Positions 38,796 through 48,856 of a stretch of DNA of 64,000 bases are shown one piece after another. The stretch is taken from NCBI GenBank assembly GCA_009692185.1, contig SHZT01000006.1, positions 1 to 64,000 on the forward strand, in the 5' to 3' direction. This DNA comes from Gemmatimonadota bacterium (GTDB taxonomy: Bacteria > Gemmatimonadota > Gemmatimonadetes > Gemmatimonadales > GWC2-71-9). The notes beneath the pieces were generated by a model, which ran no database searches, had not been told where the DNA came from, and saw only the letters and a list, made by a program, of their open reading frames with translations. Positions within the stretch are counted from its first letter, which is position 1. Every line of letters starts with the position of its first letter. Position numbers and translations under genes: made by a program.

Positions 38796-41006
38796 CGCCT
38801 GTCCTACTGAGAAGTTCAGTTTGACGTGGCTCCAGAACCGGCGCAAAGGCTTGTCGAGTCCCGGGGGCGGGGGCTGATAAACCGCGAGGAGCGGGAGGAG
38901 CTGTCCGTCCCGGGACTCGTACAAGGGCCCGGCAGTTTGCTCGTACGGGCGGTATGCAACGTCCAGCCGCATCGGGCCGAGGGGCGTGCGGAGGCGAAGG
39001 CCCCCGCCCGGCGTGAACCGGAGCCGCCGCTCCGCAACGGCGCGATCCGGGTCGAATACCTGTCCCGCATCGAGAAACAGGGCGCCCGACAAGCGGCCAG
39101 AGAGAATCGGCAACGCAGCACGCACCTCGAGACTCCCGACCACCATGCGCGTACCCCCGGTCGGCGCGGCGCGCATGGTACTGTCCCGGGCTGGGAAATC
39201 CGGATTCTTCGCCTTGTCCGAGTCGCGAAACACGTTCCCCAGCGAGTCCCGGCCGAGGGTCATCACTCGCACGAGCGGCCCAAGCTCGTTCTGTCCGTAC
39301 CCCCGGACGGAATTCGGTCCGCCGGCGTAGAGCCGCTCATCGGGCGGTACGAACTTCGCGGCCCGGGCGGTGAACCCCAGTTCGGGAGGTGCAATGCCGC
39401 CAATCCGCACGCGCCAGGCAAACACCCCCGTGCGACCAAAGCGGTGGTAGGCTGAGAGGTCCACGATGCCCTTGAGGAACTGGCTCAGCGAATCCGACCC
39501 GATGGTCGGCGACGCGAAGCGGCCCTGCATGGAGAGCACCGCCCCACGGCTCGCGTCGAGCGGCGAATTGGATCCGTCCCAGAGAAACGATGCCCCGAGG
39601 GTCGACACCCGCCTCGGGAGGCTGAATAGCGTATCCTCGGTGCGGCACAGGTTCTGGAGGGAACAGAAGATCGCCGGGTCCGCTATGGTGCGGCCGACGC
39701 TGAGCCCGTACGACAGCGTGACGTTGGACTGCCAGGCGACCTGCTGTGACACGGACAGCTCACCGCCTTGCGCGGTCCGAATGAACACGTTGAGCTCGGA
39801 CCGCCGCTCGGCGAATACGGAAAGGGCGGCACTGCTGCGGTGACCGAATACCGCGGGTTGTCGGAGGACCGCGGTCATGTTGTAGTTGACCTTGAGGCGT
39901 TCCGGGTCCAGGTCGCCCTGGCGGGCGCAGGTCCCGTCCGTCCCGATCCTGGAGACGCGCCCGGTCAGGTCGAACGTTCGTCCGCCGCCGAAAATATTTC
40001 GGCCCGACCACCCGACCAGGCCGCGCAGGCAGTCGAGGGTGCCATACCCGGCCCCCACCCGGGCCTGGTAGAACTTGCCTTCCGCAACATCGATCCGGAC
40101 GGTGATCGTCGAGTCCGCCGGCCCCGGCCGGCTCACGGTGTCGATGTCCACCCCCACGTGGCTGAATACGTCTGCCCGATACAGGTCGATCTGGCTTCGG
40201 GCCACGACGTCCCGCCGGTAGAGGTCCCCTGGCGCCAGGCCGGCCGCCCGCCGCACGACGCCGGGACTGACCAGTTCCGTTCCAGTTACGACGATCTTGC
40301 CCAGCTTCACGCGCGGGCCGGGTACGACCGAGTACCGCACGCTGGCGATCCGCTGACCACGGACTTCGTCGTAGTTGCGGTAGACCTCGGCGTACGGATA
40401 ACCGCGATTCTGCAGGCGTGACCGGATCGTGTCGGCGGTTGCCCGGAACTTGAACCGGCTGAACGGGTCGCCCTTCACCAGGGGAAGGTCGGTCCTGAGG
40501 TCCTGGGGCCGCTGTACCCCGTCGACTCCCTCGACCGTGACACTCCCGATGCGAACGGGCTCCCCTTCGACAATGAGGACCCGGATCCACACATCCGCGC
40601 GCTTCCGGATGACCACTGTATCGATCTTCGTCTCGAAGAACCCGCTCTGCCGGTACAGCAGGGTGAGCCGAAGGACGTCACGCCGGAATTCGGTCTCGTC
40701 GAAATAGCGCTTCTGGCCGAACCCGGTCCAGCGAAGCAACGCGGTCCACTGCCACTGGGACGATCGCGACGTCGAAATGGAATTCCTGAGAATTTCGGCA
40801 TCGATCGCACGGTTACCCTTGAAGGAGAGGCCGCGCACGACTCGTTCGATGGAAAGGGTGTCCTGGGCGGAAGCGGGAAGCGAGAGCGCGAAGAGGGCGA
40901 CGAGGGCGACGACCAGAACGAGCGAAGGTGCGAACGTGCGAACGTGCGGTCGTCGTTCCCCCGTTCCGCCGTTCCCTCGTTCGCTCGTTGATTGACGTCG
41001 TTCCAT
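38790..41006 (-). CDS. BamA/TamA (Omp85) family outer membrane protein
   Basis: Signal peptide LVALFALSLPASAQ; POTRA-like repeats; C-terminal beta-barrel with GPNSVRGYGQNELGP and terminal aromatic-rich strand. Confidence 0.9.
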   Translation of the reverse strand: MERRQSTSERGNGGTGERRPHVRTFAPSLVLVVALVALFALSLPASAQDTLSIERVVRGLSFKGNRAIDAEILRNSISTSRSSQWQWTALLRWTGFGQKRYFDETEFRRDVLRLTLLYRQSGFFETKIDTVVIRKRADVWIRVLIVEGEPVRIGSVTVEGVDGVQRPQDLRTDLPLVKGDPFSRFKFRATADTIRSRLQNRGYPYAEVYRNYDEVRGQRIASVRYSVVPGPRVKLGKIVVTGTELVSPGVVRRAAGLAPGDLYRRDVVARSQIDLYRADVFSHVGVDIDTVSRPGPADSTITVRIDVAEGKFYQARVGAGYGTLDCLRGLVGWSGRNIFGGGRTFDLTGRVSRIGTDGTCARQGDLDPERLKVNYNMTAVLRQPAVFGHRSSAALSVFAERRSELNVFIRTAQGGELSVSQQVAWQSNVTLSYGLSVGRTIADPAIFCSLQNLCRTEDTLFSLPRRVSTLGASFLWDGSNSPLDASRGAVLSMQGRFASPTIGSDSLSQFLKGIVDLSAYHRFGRTGVFAWRVRIGGIAPPELGFTARAAKFVPPDERLYAGGPNSVRGYGQNELGPLVRVMTLGRDSLGNVFRDSDKAKNPDFPARDSTMRAAPTGGTRMVVGSLEVRAALPILSGRLSGALFLDAGQVFDPDRAVAERRLRFTPGGGLRLRTPLGPMRLDVAYRPYEQTAGPLYESRDGQLLPLLAVYQPPPPGLDKPLRRFWSHVKLNFSVGQAF

Positions 41007-41007
41007 T
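40922..41007. repeat. About ten period-8 units switching from GCGAACGT-type to the inverted CGTTCSCY-type
   Basis: gcgaaggt gcgaacgt gcgaacgt gcggtcgt cgttcccc cgttccgc cgttccct cgttcgct cgttgatt gacgtcgt. Confidence 0.85.
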
Positions 41008-41060
41008 CCGCCTCTAGTTTGCGCAACCTTATCCGAATGTTAGTCCGAATCCCGCGAGCC

Positions 41061-42548
41061 ATGCGCCGGAATACCCGCTGGTCCCTGCTGATCGCCGCCT
41101 CGGCGGCGTTCCTTTCTCTGTACCCCGCCCACGCGCAGTCGCCCCTCGCCCGGCGGCTCGACCGTGTGCTGGACCAGCCGCCCTATGACCGGGCGATCTG
41201 GGGAGTGGTGGTGATGGACTCCGCGGGGAAAGTGCTGTTCCAGCGAAATGCCGACCGGTACTTCGCGCCGGCATCCAACACCAAGCTCGTGGTGACCGCT
41301 ACCGCCACCGCCCTCCTGTCACCCGACTACGTCGCCCACACCGACGTGTACGGCACGGGCGTGCTGGAAGACGGCGTCCTCCGCGGCGACCTCGTCATCT
41401 ATGGACGGGGGGACCCGACATTCGACCAGCGGTGCTACGACGTGGATACGCTTGCGTTCGGCGCGTGTGACTTACGCTGGACGCGAGTCGAGGCAATCGC
41501 CGACAGCCTGGTGGCGCGGGGTCTCAGGCAGGTGGGCGGCGCGATCGTGGGTGACGGCAGCTACTTCGAGCCTCACGTGGTGCACGACGCCTGGGAAACG
41601 TACGACCTGAACTGGTGGTATGCCGCCCCGGTGTCCGGCCTCGGGTTCAACGACAACAGCGTGGACATCACGTGGCAGGCCGGTCCCGGCGTTGGCGCGC
41701 CTGCGGTGATCACGTTCGATCCCGACATCAACTATTTCCAGTTCGAGAACCGGACGAGCACCATCGGGGCCGGCCAGCCGCGGACCATCGACTTCTTCCG
41801 CGAGCCGGGAACGCTCCGGGTCTGGGCGGAAGGGACGGTTCCGCTCGACACGGCATCGCACCGGGAATACTTCGCCCTGCCCGACCCCAATCACTACTTC
41901 GCCACTGCCCTCCGCACCGTGCTGGCGCGGCGGGGCGTGGGCGTCTCGGGGCCGACCCTCTCAACCACCGACAGCACCCGCTACCGCGAAGCCCGCGGGG
42001 CGCCGGCGTTGGCGACCGTCACGTCGCGACCGTTGTCGGACATGGTGTTCCCGATTCTCAACTCGAGCCAGAACTGGTTCGCGGAAATGCTGCTCAAGAC
42101 GCTGGGCCGGGAGAAGGCGGGCGAAGGCTCATGGGAGGCGGGTATCCGGGTCGAGCGGCAGTTCCTCATCGACTCGGTGAAGGTGGACTCCACCGCGTTT
42201 CACCTGCACGACGGCTCCGGGCTCACCACCCACAACCTCATCTCGCCCCGCGTCCTCGCCCAGATCCTCGCGTTCACCTGGCGGCACCCGAATCGCGCCG
42301 GGTTCATCCGCGCACTTCCGCGCGCAGGCGCGGCCGGCTCGCTCAAGGACCGGTTCCGCCTGACCCCGCTGCAAGGCCATGTGCTCGCCAAGACCGGTAG
42401 CATCCAGCACGTGAACTCGCTGTCGGGCTACGTCGAACGGTCAAAGGGCGGGCCGCTGGTGTTTTCGATCGTGCTGAACCACCACACGGCCCGGTACGCG
42501 GACGCGTTGAAGCAGATTGATTCGCTGGTCGTGGCAATGGCGCGGTGA
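41061..42548 (+). CDS. dacB: D-alanyl-D-alanine carboxypeptidase/endopeptidase (PBP4 family)
   Basis: Signal peptide; ASNTKL (SxxK); VGDGSYFE; HDGSGLTTHNLISPR; LAKTGSIQHVNSLSGYV. Confidence 0.94.
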   Translation: MRRNTRWSLLIAASAAFLSLYPAHAQSPLARRLDRVLDQPPYDRAIWGVVVMDSAGKVLFQRNADRYFAPASNTKLVVTATATALLSPDYVAHTDVYGTGVLEDGVLRGDLVIYGRGDPTFDQRCYDVDTLAFGACDLRWTRVEAIADSLVARGLRQVGGAIVGDGSYFEPHVVHDAWETYDLNWWYAAPVSGLGFNDNSVDITWQAGPGVGAPAVITFDPDINYFQFENRTSTIGAGQPRTIDFFREPGTLRVWAEGTVPLDTASHREYFALPDPNHYFATALRTVLARRGVGVSGPTLSTTDSTRYREARGAPALATVTSRPLSDMVFPILNSSQNWFAEMLLKTLGREKAGEGSWEAGIRVERQFLIDSVKVDSTAFHLHDGSGLTTHNLISPRVLAQILAFTWRHPNRAGFIRALPRAGAAGSLKDRFRLTPLQGHVLAKTGSIQHVNSLSGYVERSKGGPLVFSIVLNHHTARYADALKQIDSLVVAMAR

Positions 42549-43577
42549 CTACTTGCTCTCGAACAGTGCCATGTTGCTGGAGTGTCCCGGGTCTACCTTC
42601 TTGCCGGGGTTGATCCAGTTCACCGCGTAGTTCACCGCCACGCAGGCGTCGGCGAACCCCGTCGCGATAAGCTTCAGCTTCCCCTCGAACGTGTTGACGT
42701 CGCCGGCCGCGTAGATGCCGGGAATGTTGGTGGCCATGGTGCTCGATACCTTGATCTCGCCCTTCTCGATATCCAGGCCCCATTCCTCGATGGCGCCGAG
42801 CGCGGTGTGAAACCCGAGCTGGGGAATGATCACGTCCACCGCCACCTGCTCCTCGGTCTTGGCCTTGGTATCCGCAATGGTGGCCGATTCCACCCGGCTC
42901 CCGCCGTGGATCGTCTTGATTTCGCAGAAGGTCTTGATCTGCATCCGGCCGGCCTTGACGTACCCCATGACTTGGTCAATCGTCGCCTGATGCGCGCGGA
43001 ACCCGTCGCGGCGGTGCACCAGGGAAACCGATTTCGCGACGTCGATCAGGTTGACGCACCAGTCGAACGCCGAGTCGCCGCCGCCCACGATGATCACGCG
43101 CTGGCCCTTGAACTGCTGGGGGTTCAGCACGCGGTCGAACACCCCCTTGCCGTCCCACTGTTCAACCCCCACGACGGGCAACTTGCGCGGCGTGAAGGCC
43201 CCCAGCCCGGCCGTGATGATCAGCGCGCGCGACTTGTACTCGGCGCGTTCCGTGACGATCACGAACCCCTGCCGCCCTTCCTCCACAACCTCGCGCCGGA
43301 GCCCGGTGACGGTTTCTGCCAGATGCACCGGGGCTCCCCACTGCAGCCCTTGCTGCTTGAGCTGCTTGACGAGATCCTTCCCCAGGATTTTGGGGAAGCC
43401 GCCGACGTCGAAGATGTCTTTTTCAGGATACAGCGCGGTCACCTGCCCGCCCACCTGGTCGAGTGCATCTACCAGCCGTGCCGTAGCGCCACGCATGCCG
43501 GCGTAGAAGGCGGCGAAGAGGCCTGTGGGGCCCGCGCCGATAATCGTGAGATCTTTTACTTCGTTGTCGGGGTTCAT
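42549..43577 (-). CDS. Ferredoxin--NADP reductase, thioredoxin reductase-like type
   Basis: LTIIGAGPTGLFAAFYAGMRG, GGQVTALYPEKDIFDVGGFP, VIIVGGGDSAFDW, GIYAAGDVNTF. Confidence 0.93.
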   Translation of the reverse strand: MNPDNEVKDLTIIGAGPTGLFAAFYAGMRGATARLVDALDQVGGQVTALYPEKDIFDVGGFPKILGKDLVKQLKQQGLQWGAPVHLAETVTGLRREVVEEGRQGFVIVTERAEYKSRALIITAGLGAFTPRKLPVVGVEQWDGKGVFDRVLNPQQFKGQRVIIVGGGDSAFDWCVNLIDVAKSVSLVHRRDGFRAHQATIDQVMGYVKAGRMQIKTFCEIKTIHGGSRVESATIADTKAKTEEQVAVDVIIPQLGFHTALGAIEEWGLDIEKGEIKVSSTMATNIPGIYAAGDVNTFEGKLKLIATGFADACVAVNYAVNWINPGKKVDPGHSSNMALFESK

Positions 43578-44715
43578 GGGCAACAAAACTAACCTGGTCC
43601 TGGCCTCTGTCATGATGGCAACGCCGGCCGGCGCGCAAAGCCTGCCGGACGGCGTGTGGACCGGCATCACGCGGGTCCCGAATGGCCTGCCCGTGGGGGC
43701 CATCGTCACCGCGCGGACGACATCCGCCGGGAGAATCACCGCGATCACCACGGCGTCCTGCCCTGACGGGTGCCAGGTTGACGATCCCCGCCTCGTGAAA
43801 GACGTCCTCACGTTTTCCTGGACCGCGCCCGACGGCGCTGTTTTTGCGTGCCGCCTCCAGTCCCACCGGCCCGACCGGTACCGGGGCGGCTGCGCGGCTG
43901 GGAAGGACTCGATCGCCATGACCATGCATGGACCCGAGTTGGCCGACCAATGGGGACCGCTGGGAGTGGCCCGTGACCTCCTGAACGAGTCGGGCGTGCG
44001 CTGGGACCGGAGAGCGTGGAATAACATCCGGCTCTATGCCCCGCGCGGATCACGCGCCGCGAAGCGCTTCGATCAGTTCGAGCACGAAACACGGGAGGCG
44101 CTCGCTGATATCACGTTTGTCCTTCACCTTCCGGGGTGGGGGGCATACACCGAACCGCTGGACCTTTTTTTCGTGGATTCGCGGGAGGACATGCGGCGAT
44201 TCGTGGGCTCCTCGCTCACCGGGTTCGCCGACCCGATATCCCGCACCGCCGTGATGGTGGTGGACACACTCGGCCGGGCTCCGTTGCGGCGCGAGCTGGC
44301 GCACGTCGCATCATGGCGTTCGTGGCGGCAGCCGGGGCTCCAGACAGAGTGGATGCAGGAAGGATTCGCGGTCTACTTCGACTGGCGGCCCTGCGTCGAG
44401 GACAACTTGAACTCGGTGGCCGGCTACCTCGACGAGCAAGGCCTGTTCAGCACCACCGAGGCCCTGGTCCAGCGGACCCGTGACTTTGACAGCCCGCTTC
44501 CGTCCATCCAGAGCGGCAGCCTCGCCCGGTATCTCCTCGAGCGCTACGGCCTCTCCGGGTTCCAGGAACTGTGGCACCGCGGCATGGACCAGCTCACGTA
44601 CGTGACGGGCACCGACATTCCCCGACTGGAAGAACACTGGCGGGCGTGGATTCACGAGCGCGCGCGGCAACCCCGCATCGACTGGAAGCAGATGGGCGAG
44701 ACGGCCTGCCGGTAG
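43576..44715 (+). CDS. Secreted peptidase MA-like (gluzincin-type) protein with altered zinc motif
   Basis: Signal peptide; LRRELAHVASW...WMQEGFAVYFD matches HExxH...E arrangement with R in place of the first H. Confidence 0.65.
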   Translation: MGNKTNLVLASVMMATPAGAQSLPDGVWTGITRVPNGLPVGAIVTARTTSAGRITAITTASCPDGCQVDDPRLVKDVLTFSWTAPDGAVFACRLQSHRPDRYRGGCAAGKDSIAMTMHGPELADQWGPLGVARDLLNESGVRWDRRAWNNIRLYAPRGSRAAKRFDQFEHETREALADITFVLHLPGWGAYTEPLDLFFVDSREDMRRFVGSSLTGFADPISRTAVMVVDTLGRAPLRRELAHVASWRSWRQPGLQTEWMQEGFAVYFDWRPCVEDNLNSVAGYLDEQGLFSTTEALVQRTRDFDSPLPSIQSGSLARYLLERYGLSGFQELWHRGMDQLTYVTGTDIPRLEEHWRAWIHERARQPRIDWKQMGETACR

Positions 44716-44717
44716 CG

Positions 44718-45146
44718 GAAGCCAAGGGCCCGCGCGCATTCCGCGCGTCCCCTCCCCCGCCTAAGGCGCTGGAGATCTACGGCCACCTCGTGGCCGCCGA
44801 GCACGTGTGGCTCAACCGGCTCCGTCAAACCAAGGCGCGGTACGCCGTGTGGCCCACGCTGGATGTCGCGGAGTGCGCCGAGGTGGGAAAAGAGAACGCC
44901 GCCGCGTTCAAGAAGTACGTGGACGATGCAGACGCGCCAACGCTGGCAACGGAGATTCCCTACGTCAATTCCGCGGGGCAGTCCTTCGTGTCGCGCGTGG
45001 ATGACATCCTCACTCACGTGGCGCTGCACGGCGCGTACCACCGAGGCCAGATCGCCACGCTCGTGCGCCAGGGCGCCGGCAAGCCCGTGTCCACGGACTA
45101 CATCGCCTTCGCGCGCGGCGTGCCAGCCGCAACGAAGACTCCGTAG
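44718..45146 (+). pseudogene. DinB-like (four-helix) protein, N-terminally truncated or lacking a start codon
   Basis: PPKALEIYGHLVAAEHVWLNRLRQTK...DILTHVALHGAYHRGQIATLVRQ; no ATG/GTG/TTG in frame at the expected 5' end. Confidence 0.6.
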
Positions 45147-45148
45147 GC

Positions 45149-45979
45149 ATGCTGGCCGCAGTCGCCGTACAGTCGCCGCCGGAAATCTTCGCGCCGAGCG
45201 TCGTGTCCACCGCCCTCCCCGAGTTCGCCATCACGTTCACGCCCGATGGCCGGGAGGTGTACTTCAACCGCGCCTCGGCACGGCGCGACACGCTCACCAT
45301 CATGGTGTCCCGCGCGGTGAACGGCGGGTGGACGATGGCGACCGTCGCGCCGTTCTCCGGCCGCTACCGCGACGTCGATCCGTTCGTCACCCCGGACGGT
45401 AACCGCCTGTTCTTCAGCTCGACCCGGCCACGCGCCGGAGACCGCGTCAACTCGCTCAATACGTGGTATGTCGAACGGCGCGGGAACGGATGGAGCGAGC
45501 CGATAGACCCGGGCGCGCCACTCAACACCGACTCGACGGAGGTCTTCGTATCAGTGGCGCGCGATGGGTCTGTCGCATTCCAGTCGAACCGCGGAGGCGC
45601 GATGCGCATATGGCTCGCACGTGCCACGGCGACCGGCTGGGCCGAGCCGCGGGTGGTTTTGTTCGGCGGGTTTGCGGCGGGCGGAAACCCCCTCATGGGC
45701 CCGGACGGGCAATTCATGGTCCTGGTCCGTGACGGGCCGGCCGATCGCTCGGACCTGTTCGTCAGCTGCGCGGCGGGCGAAGTATGGTCGGAACCGGTGG
45801 TGTTGCCGGGCGTCAATTCACGGTACGCGGAGTTCGCCCCGGCGCTGGACCCGACCGGCCACACTCTGTATTTCACGTCCGAGCGGCCGGGGATCCTGCC
45901 CGCCCAGCCGGATTCAATCAGGCCGCCGGGTGACATTTACCGGGTGCCGCTCCCTCAACTGCCCCAAGGCTGCAACTGA
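45149..45979 (+). CDS. TolB-like PD40 beta-propeller protein
   Basis: Repeats FTPDGREVYFNR, VTPDGNRLFFSSTRP, LDPTGHTLYFTSERPG. Confidence 0.82.
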   Translation: MLAAVAVQSPPEIFAPSVVSTALPEFAITFTPDGREVYFNRASARRDTLTIMVSRAVNGGWTMATVAPFSGRYRDVDPFVTPDGNRLFFSSTRPRAGDRVNSLNTWYVERRGNGWSEPIDPGAPLNTDSTEVFVSVARDGSVAFQSNRGGAMRIWLARATATGWAEPRVVLFGGFAAGGNPLMGPDGQFMVLVRDGPADRSDLFVSCAAGEVWSEPVVLPGVNSRYAEFAPALDPTGHTLYFTSERPGILPAQPDSIRPPGDIYRVPLPQLPQGCN

Positions 45980-45980
45980 A

Positions 45981-46355
45981 ATGACCGTCAACGAAACCTT
46001 CCGCACATTCGTCCTCGAGCAGCTGGGCCGGGTGGCGCACCAGATTCGTTCCCGCGCGATGTTCGGCGGTGTCGGCATCTATTCCGAGGAACTCTTCTTC
46101 GCCCTGATGGACGACGACTCGCTCTACTTCAAGGTGGACGACTCCACCCGCCCGGATTTCGAAGCGCGCGGCCTCAAGCCGTTCCAGCCCTTCGGTGAAG
46201 GCGGAGAAGTGATGCAGTACTACCAGGTCGCCCCGGAGACACTCGAAGACCTCGAAGAACTTCGCACCTGGGTGGACAAGGCAGTCGCGGTCGCCCGGAC
46301 GAAACGGGCGCGACGCCCCAAGAGCGCCGCGCCTCCCCGGAAGCGACGGAAGTAG
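45981..46355 (+). CDS. TfoX N-terminal domain protein with basic C-terminal tail
   Basis: SRAMFGGVGIYSEELFFALMDDDSLYFKVDD; tail RRPKSAAPPRKRRK. Confidence 0.88.
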   Translation: MTVNETFRTFVLEQLGRVAHQIRSRAMFGGVGIYSEELFFALMDDDSLYFKVDDSTRPDFEARGLKPFQPFGEGGEVMQYYQVAPETLEDLEELRTWVDKAVAVARTKRARRPKSAAPPRKRRK

Positions 46356-46439
46356 TTGCGGGCTTGAGGCCCGGCCCGCACCTTAGCCCCGTTGCGCTGA
46401 ACCGACTCCGATCTCCTGGCAACTCCGAGGAGCCGCCCC

Positions 46440-47651
46440 GTGAAACTCGCCACCGCAGTTTTCGCCGCTGCCGTCGTCGTTCCGGCAACCGCCGAGGCTC
46501 AGGCGCCGGCCAACCGGCCCCGGGCCCGCGACGTGGGCGTCGTCGTCGGTCTGTTCCCGGCCGGCCCGCACAATGCCATTACCGACGTGCCGGGCGTGAA
46601 GGTCGGCCAGGTCACCGTGATCTCGGGCGACAGCATCCGGTCCGGCGTCACCGCCATAATCCCGCATGACGGCGACCTCTACGCTCAGCCGGTGCCCGCC
46701 TGGATCTTCGTGGGTAACGGCTACGGAAAGCTCCTGGGAGAAACGCAGGTTCGCGAGTTCGGCGAAATCGAAACGCCCGTGCTCCTGACCTGTACGCTCT
46801 GCGTGTGGACGGTGGGCAAGGCGCTGGTGGACTACATGCTCTCGCAGGAACCGAAAGGCAGCGCGCCGCACACCATCAACCCGATCGTTGGTGAAACGAA
46901 CGACAGCCGGGTCAACGACATGTGGAAGGACCCCGTGAAGTTCGAGCACGTCCGGGCGGCGCTCCAGGGCGCAGCGGGGGGACCGGTCGCCGAGGGAAGC
47001 GTCGGTGCCGGCACCGGCACCAGCGCGTTCGGCTTCAAAGGGGGAATCGGGACCAGCTCCCGCAAACTGCCCGCGTCGCTTGGTGGATACACCGTCGGCG
47101 TGCTCGTCCAAACCAATTTCGGCGGCGACCTGACGATCAACGGGGCCCCGGTCGGCCGCGAGCTGGGGAACTTCCCGTTCCAGGCGCAGCTCCGACTCTC
47201 CAGCCGTGCCGACCTGGACGAGCGGCTCCGCGACGACGGCTCATGCATGGTGGTGGTCGCTACCGACGCGCCCCTGTCGGCCCGCTCCCTCGAGCGCATC
47301 GGCCTCCGGGCGATGATGGGGCTTTCCCGCACCGGCTCATACGCCGCCAACAGCTCCGGCGACTACGTGATCGCCTTTTCCACCGCGCCGTCCGTTCGCC
47401 GTGTGCGGACCGCGACCACCGCGCAACATATTGACGACCTGCCCAACACCTCGGGGTCGGCGCTGTTCGAAGCAACCATCGAGGCTACTCAGGAGGCGGT
47501 CTACAACTCCCTGTTCAAAGCCACCACCATGACCGGGCGGGGACGGACGATCGAGGCACTGCCTATCGACAAGACGGTGGAGATCCTCAAGAAGTACAAC
47601 GCGCTTAACTGGGATCGCACCCTGCCAACCGGAGGCCCGGCCCCAAGGTGA
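46440..47651 (+). CDS. P1 family (DmpA-type) aminopeptidase, secreted
   Basis: NAITDVPGVKVGQVTV...GSVGAGTGTSAFGFKGGIGTSSR...VLVQTNFGGDLTI. Confidence 0.9.
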   Translation: MKLATAVFAAAVVVPATAEAQAPANRPRARDVGVVVGLFPAGPHNAITDVPGVKVGQVTVISGDSIRSGVTAIIPHDGDLYAQPVPAWIFVGNGYGKLLGETQVREFGEIETPVLLTCTLCVWTVGKALVDYMLSQEPKGSAPHTINPIVGETNDSRVNDMWKDPVKFEHVRAALQGAAGGPVAEGSVGAGTGTSAFGFKGGIGTSSRKLPASLGGYTVGVLVQTNFGGDLTINGAPVGRELGNFPFQAQLRLSSRADLDERLRDDGSCMVVVATDAPLSARSLERIGLRAMMGLSRTGSYAANSSGDYVIAFSTAPSVRRVRTATTAQHIDDLPNTSGSALFEATIEATQEAVYNSLFKATTMTGRGRTIEALPIDKTVEILKKYNALNWDRTLPTGGPAPR

Positions 47652-48856
47652 CCAGGCGCAGCCGCCTCGCGGCCGCAGTCGACACGTTCCGGCCGTCACT
47701 CACGCTCGAGTTGAAGCGTCTCGCCGCCGAGCGGGCAGCGCGGGGGCTTCCAGTGTGGGACTTCGGGCTGGGAGAGACGAAGGGCGACCTGGCCCCGTTC
47801 ATCAGGGACGCCGGGTCTCGGGCCTTCCTCAACGGGGCGACGCAGTATGGCGACCCCGCGGGACTCGCCGACCTGCGAAAGGCGGTCCTGCGCTGGCTCG
47901 ACCTCGGCCGCGATTACACCGCGGACGACGTCGTGATCACCACTGGTGCAAAGCAGGGGCTCTTCAGCATTTTCCTCGCACTCTGTGACGCCGGGGACAC
48001 GGTTCTGTTCGATTCGGCGCCCTGGGTGAGCTATGAACCGATGGCTATCGCCGCCCACGTGACGCCGGTGGTCGTGCAGCCGGCCGCGGGAGCGGCCAAC
48101 CACCTCAAGATTGACGCCGACGATCTACGGCGTGAGTTGCGGGCCTACCCGGCGGCGCGACTGTTCCTTATCAACAGCCCCGTGAACCCCACGGGCCAGG
48201 TCTATTCGGCCGGGGAGCTGGAAGCGCTGCTCCAGGTGTGTGTCGAGCACCGCGTGTACTTCGTGCTCGATCGGTTGTACTGGCGGCTGGTGTTCGACGG
48301 CGACGTATTCCCCGAGCCTAGGGTCGACGCGGAGACCAAGCCGTGGCTGATCCAGGTGGACGGATTGTCGAAGAACTTCCGGAGGACCGGAGGTATCCGG
48401 ATCGGTTGGACGGTGGCGCCCGGCGACGTAGCCCGCGCGATGGTCAACCTGCAGAGCCACTACAACTCGGGACCGGCGATCCCGACCCAGCACGCCGCGC
48501 TCGCGGGCATTTCGGCGACGTATGACGTGGAGCTCCGCGACGACCTCGAGCGCAAACGCAACCTGCTGCACGAAGCCACCTGCCGAATCCCGCGTCTCAC
48601 CGTATGGCCCACGCCCGGCGCGTTCTACTCCTTCTGGGACGTCCGTTCCTGTTTCGGCACCACGACACCCGACGGAGGAGCCATCCGCTCGTCTGTGGAC
48701 CTGGCCACCTACCTGCTGGAATCATCGGGCGTCGTCACGGCGCCGGGAAGCGCCTTCCGCCAGGAAGGGTACCTGCGCATTTCGTTCGCGACGCCTGACG
48801 ACCACATTCTGAACGGCTGCCGGGCGGTGGGAGAAGCACTGGCCACCCTTCGTTGA
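47648..48856 (+). CDS. PLP-dependent aminotransferase class I/II
   Basis: [14 protein letters not shown]...[38 protein letters not shown]...[13 protein letters not shown]...[17 protein letters not shown]. Confidence 0.92.
   Translation: MTRRSRLAAAVDTFRPSLTLELKRLAAERAARGLPVWDFGLGETKGDLAPFIRDAGSRAFLNGATQYGDPAGLADLRKAVLRWLDLGRDYTADDVVITTGAKQGLFSIFLALCDAGDTVLFDSAPWVSYEPMAIAAHVTPVVVQPAAGAANHLKIDADDLRRELRAYPAARLFLINSPVNPTGQVYSAGELEALLQVCVEHRVYFVLDRLYWRLVFDGDVFPEPRVDAETKPWLIQVDGLSKNFRRTGGIRIGWTVAPGDVARAMVNLQSHYNSGPAIPTQHAALAGISATYDVELRDDLERKRNLLHEATCRIPRLTVWPTPGAFYSFWDVRSCFGTTTPDGGAIRSSVDLATYLLESSGVVTAPGSAFRQEGYLRISFATPDDHILNGCRAVGEALATLR

Noticed and set aside
36625-38877. 750-aa plus-strand ORF
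   Set aside because: Antisense to the tamB-like gene; Arg/Gly/Ala/Pro-biased shadow translation.
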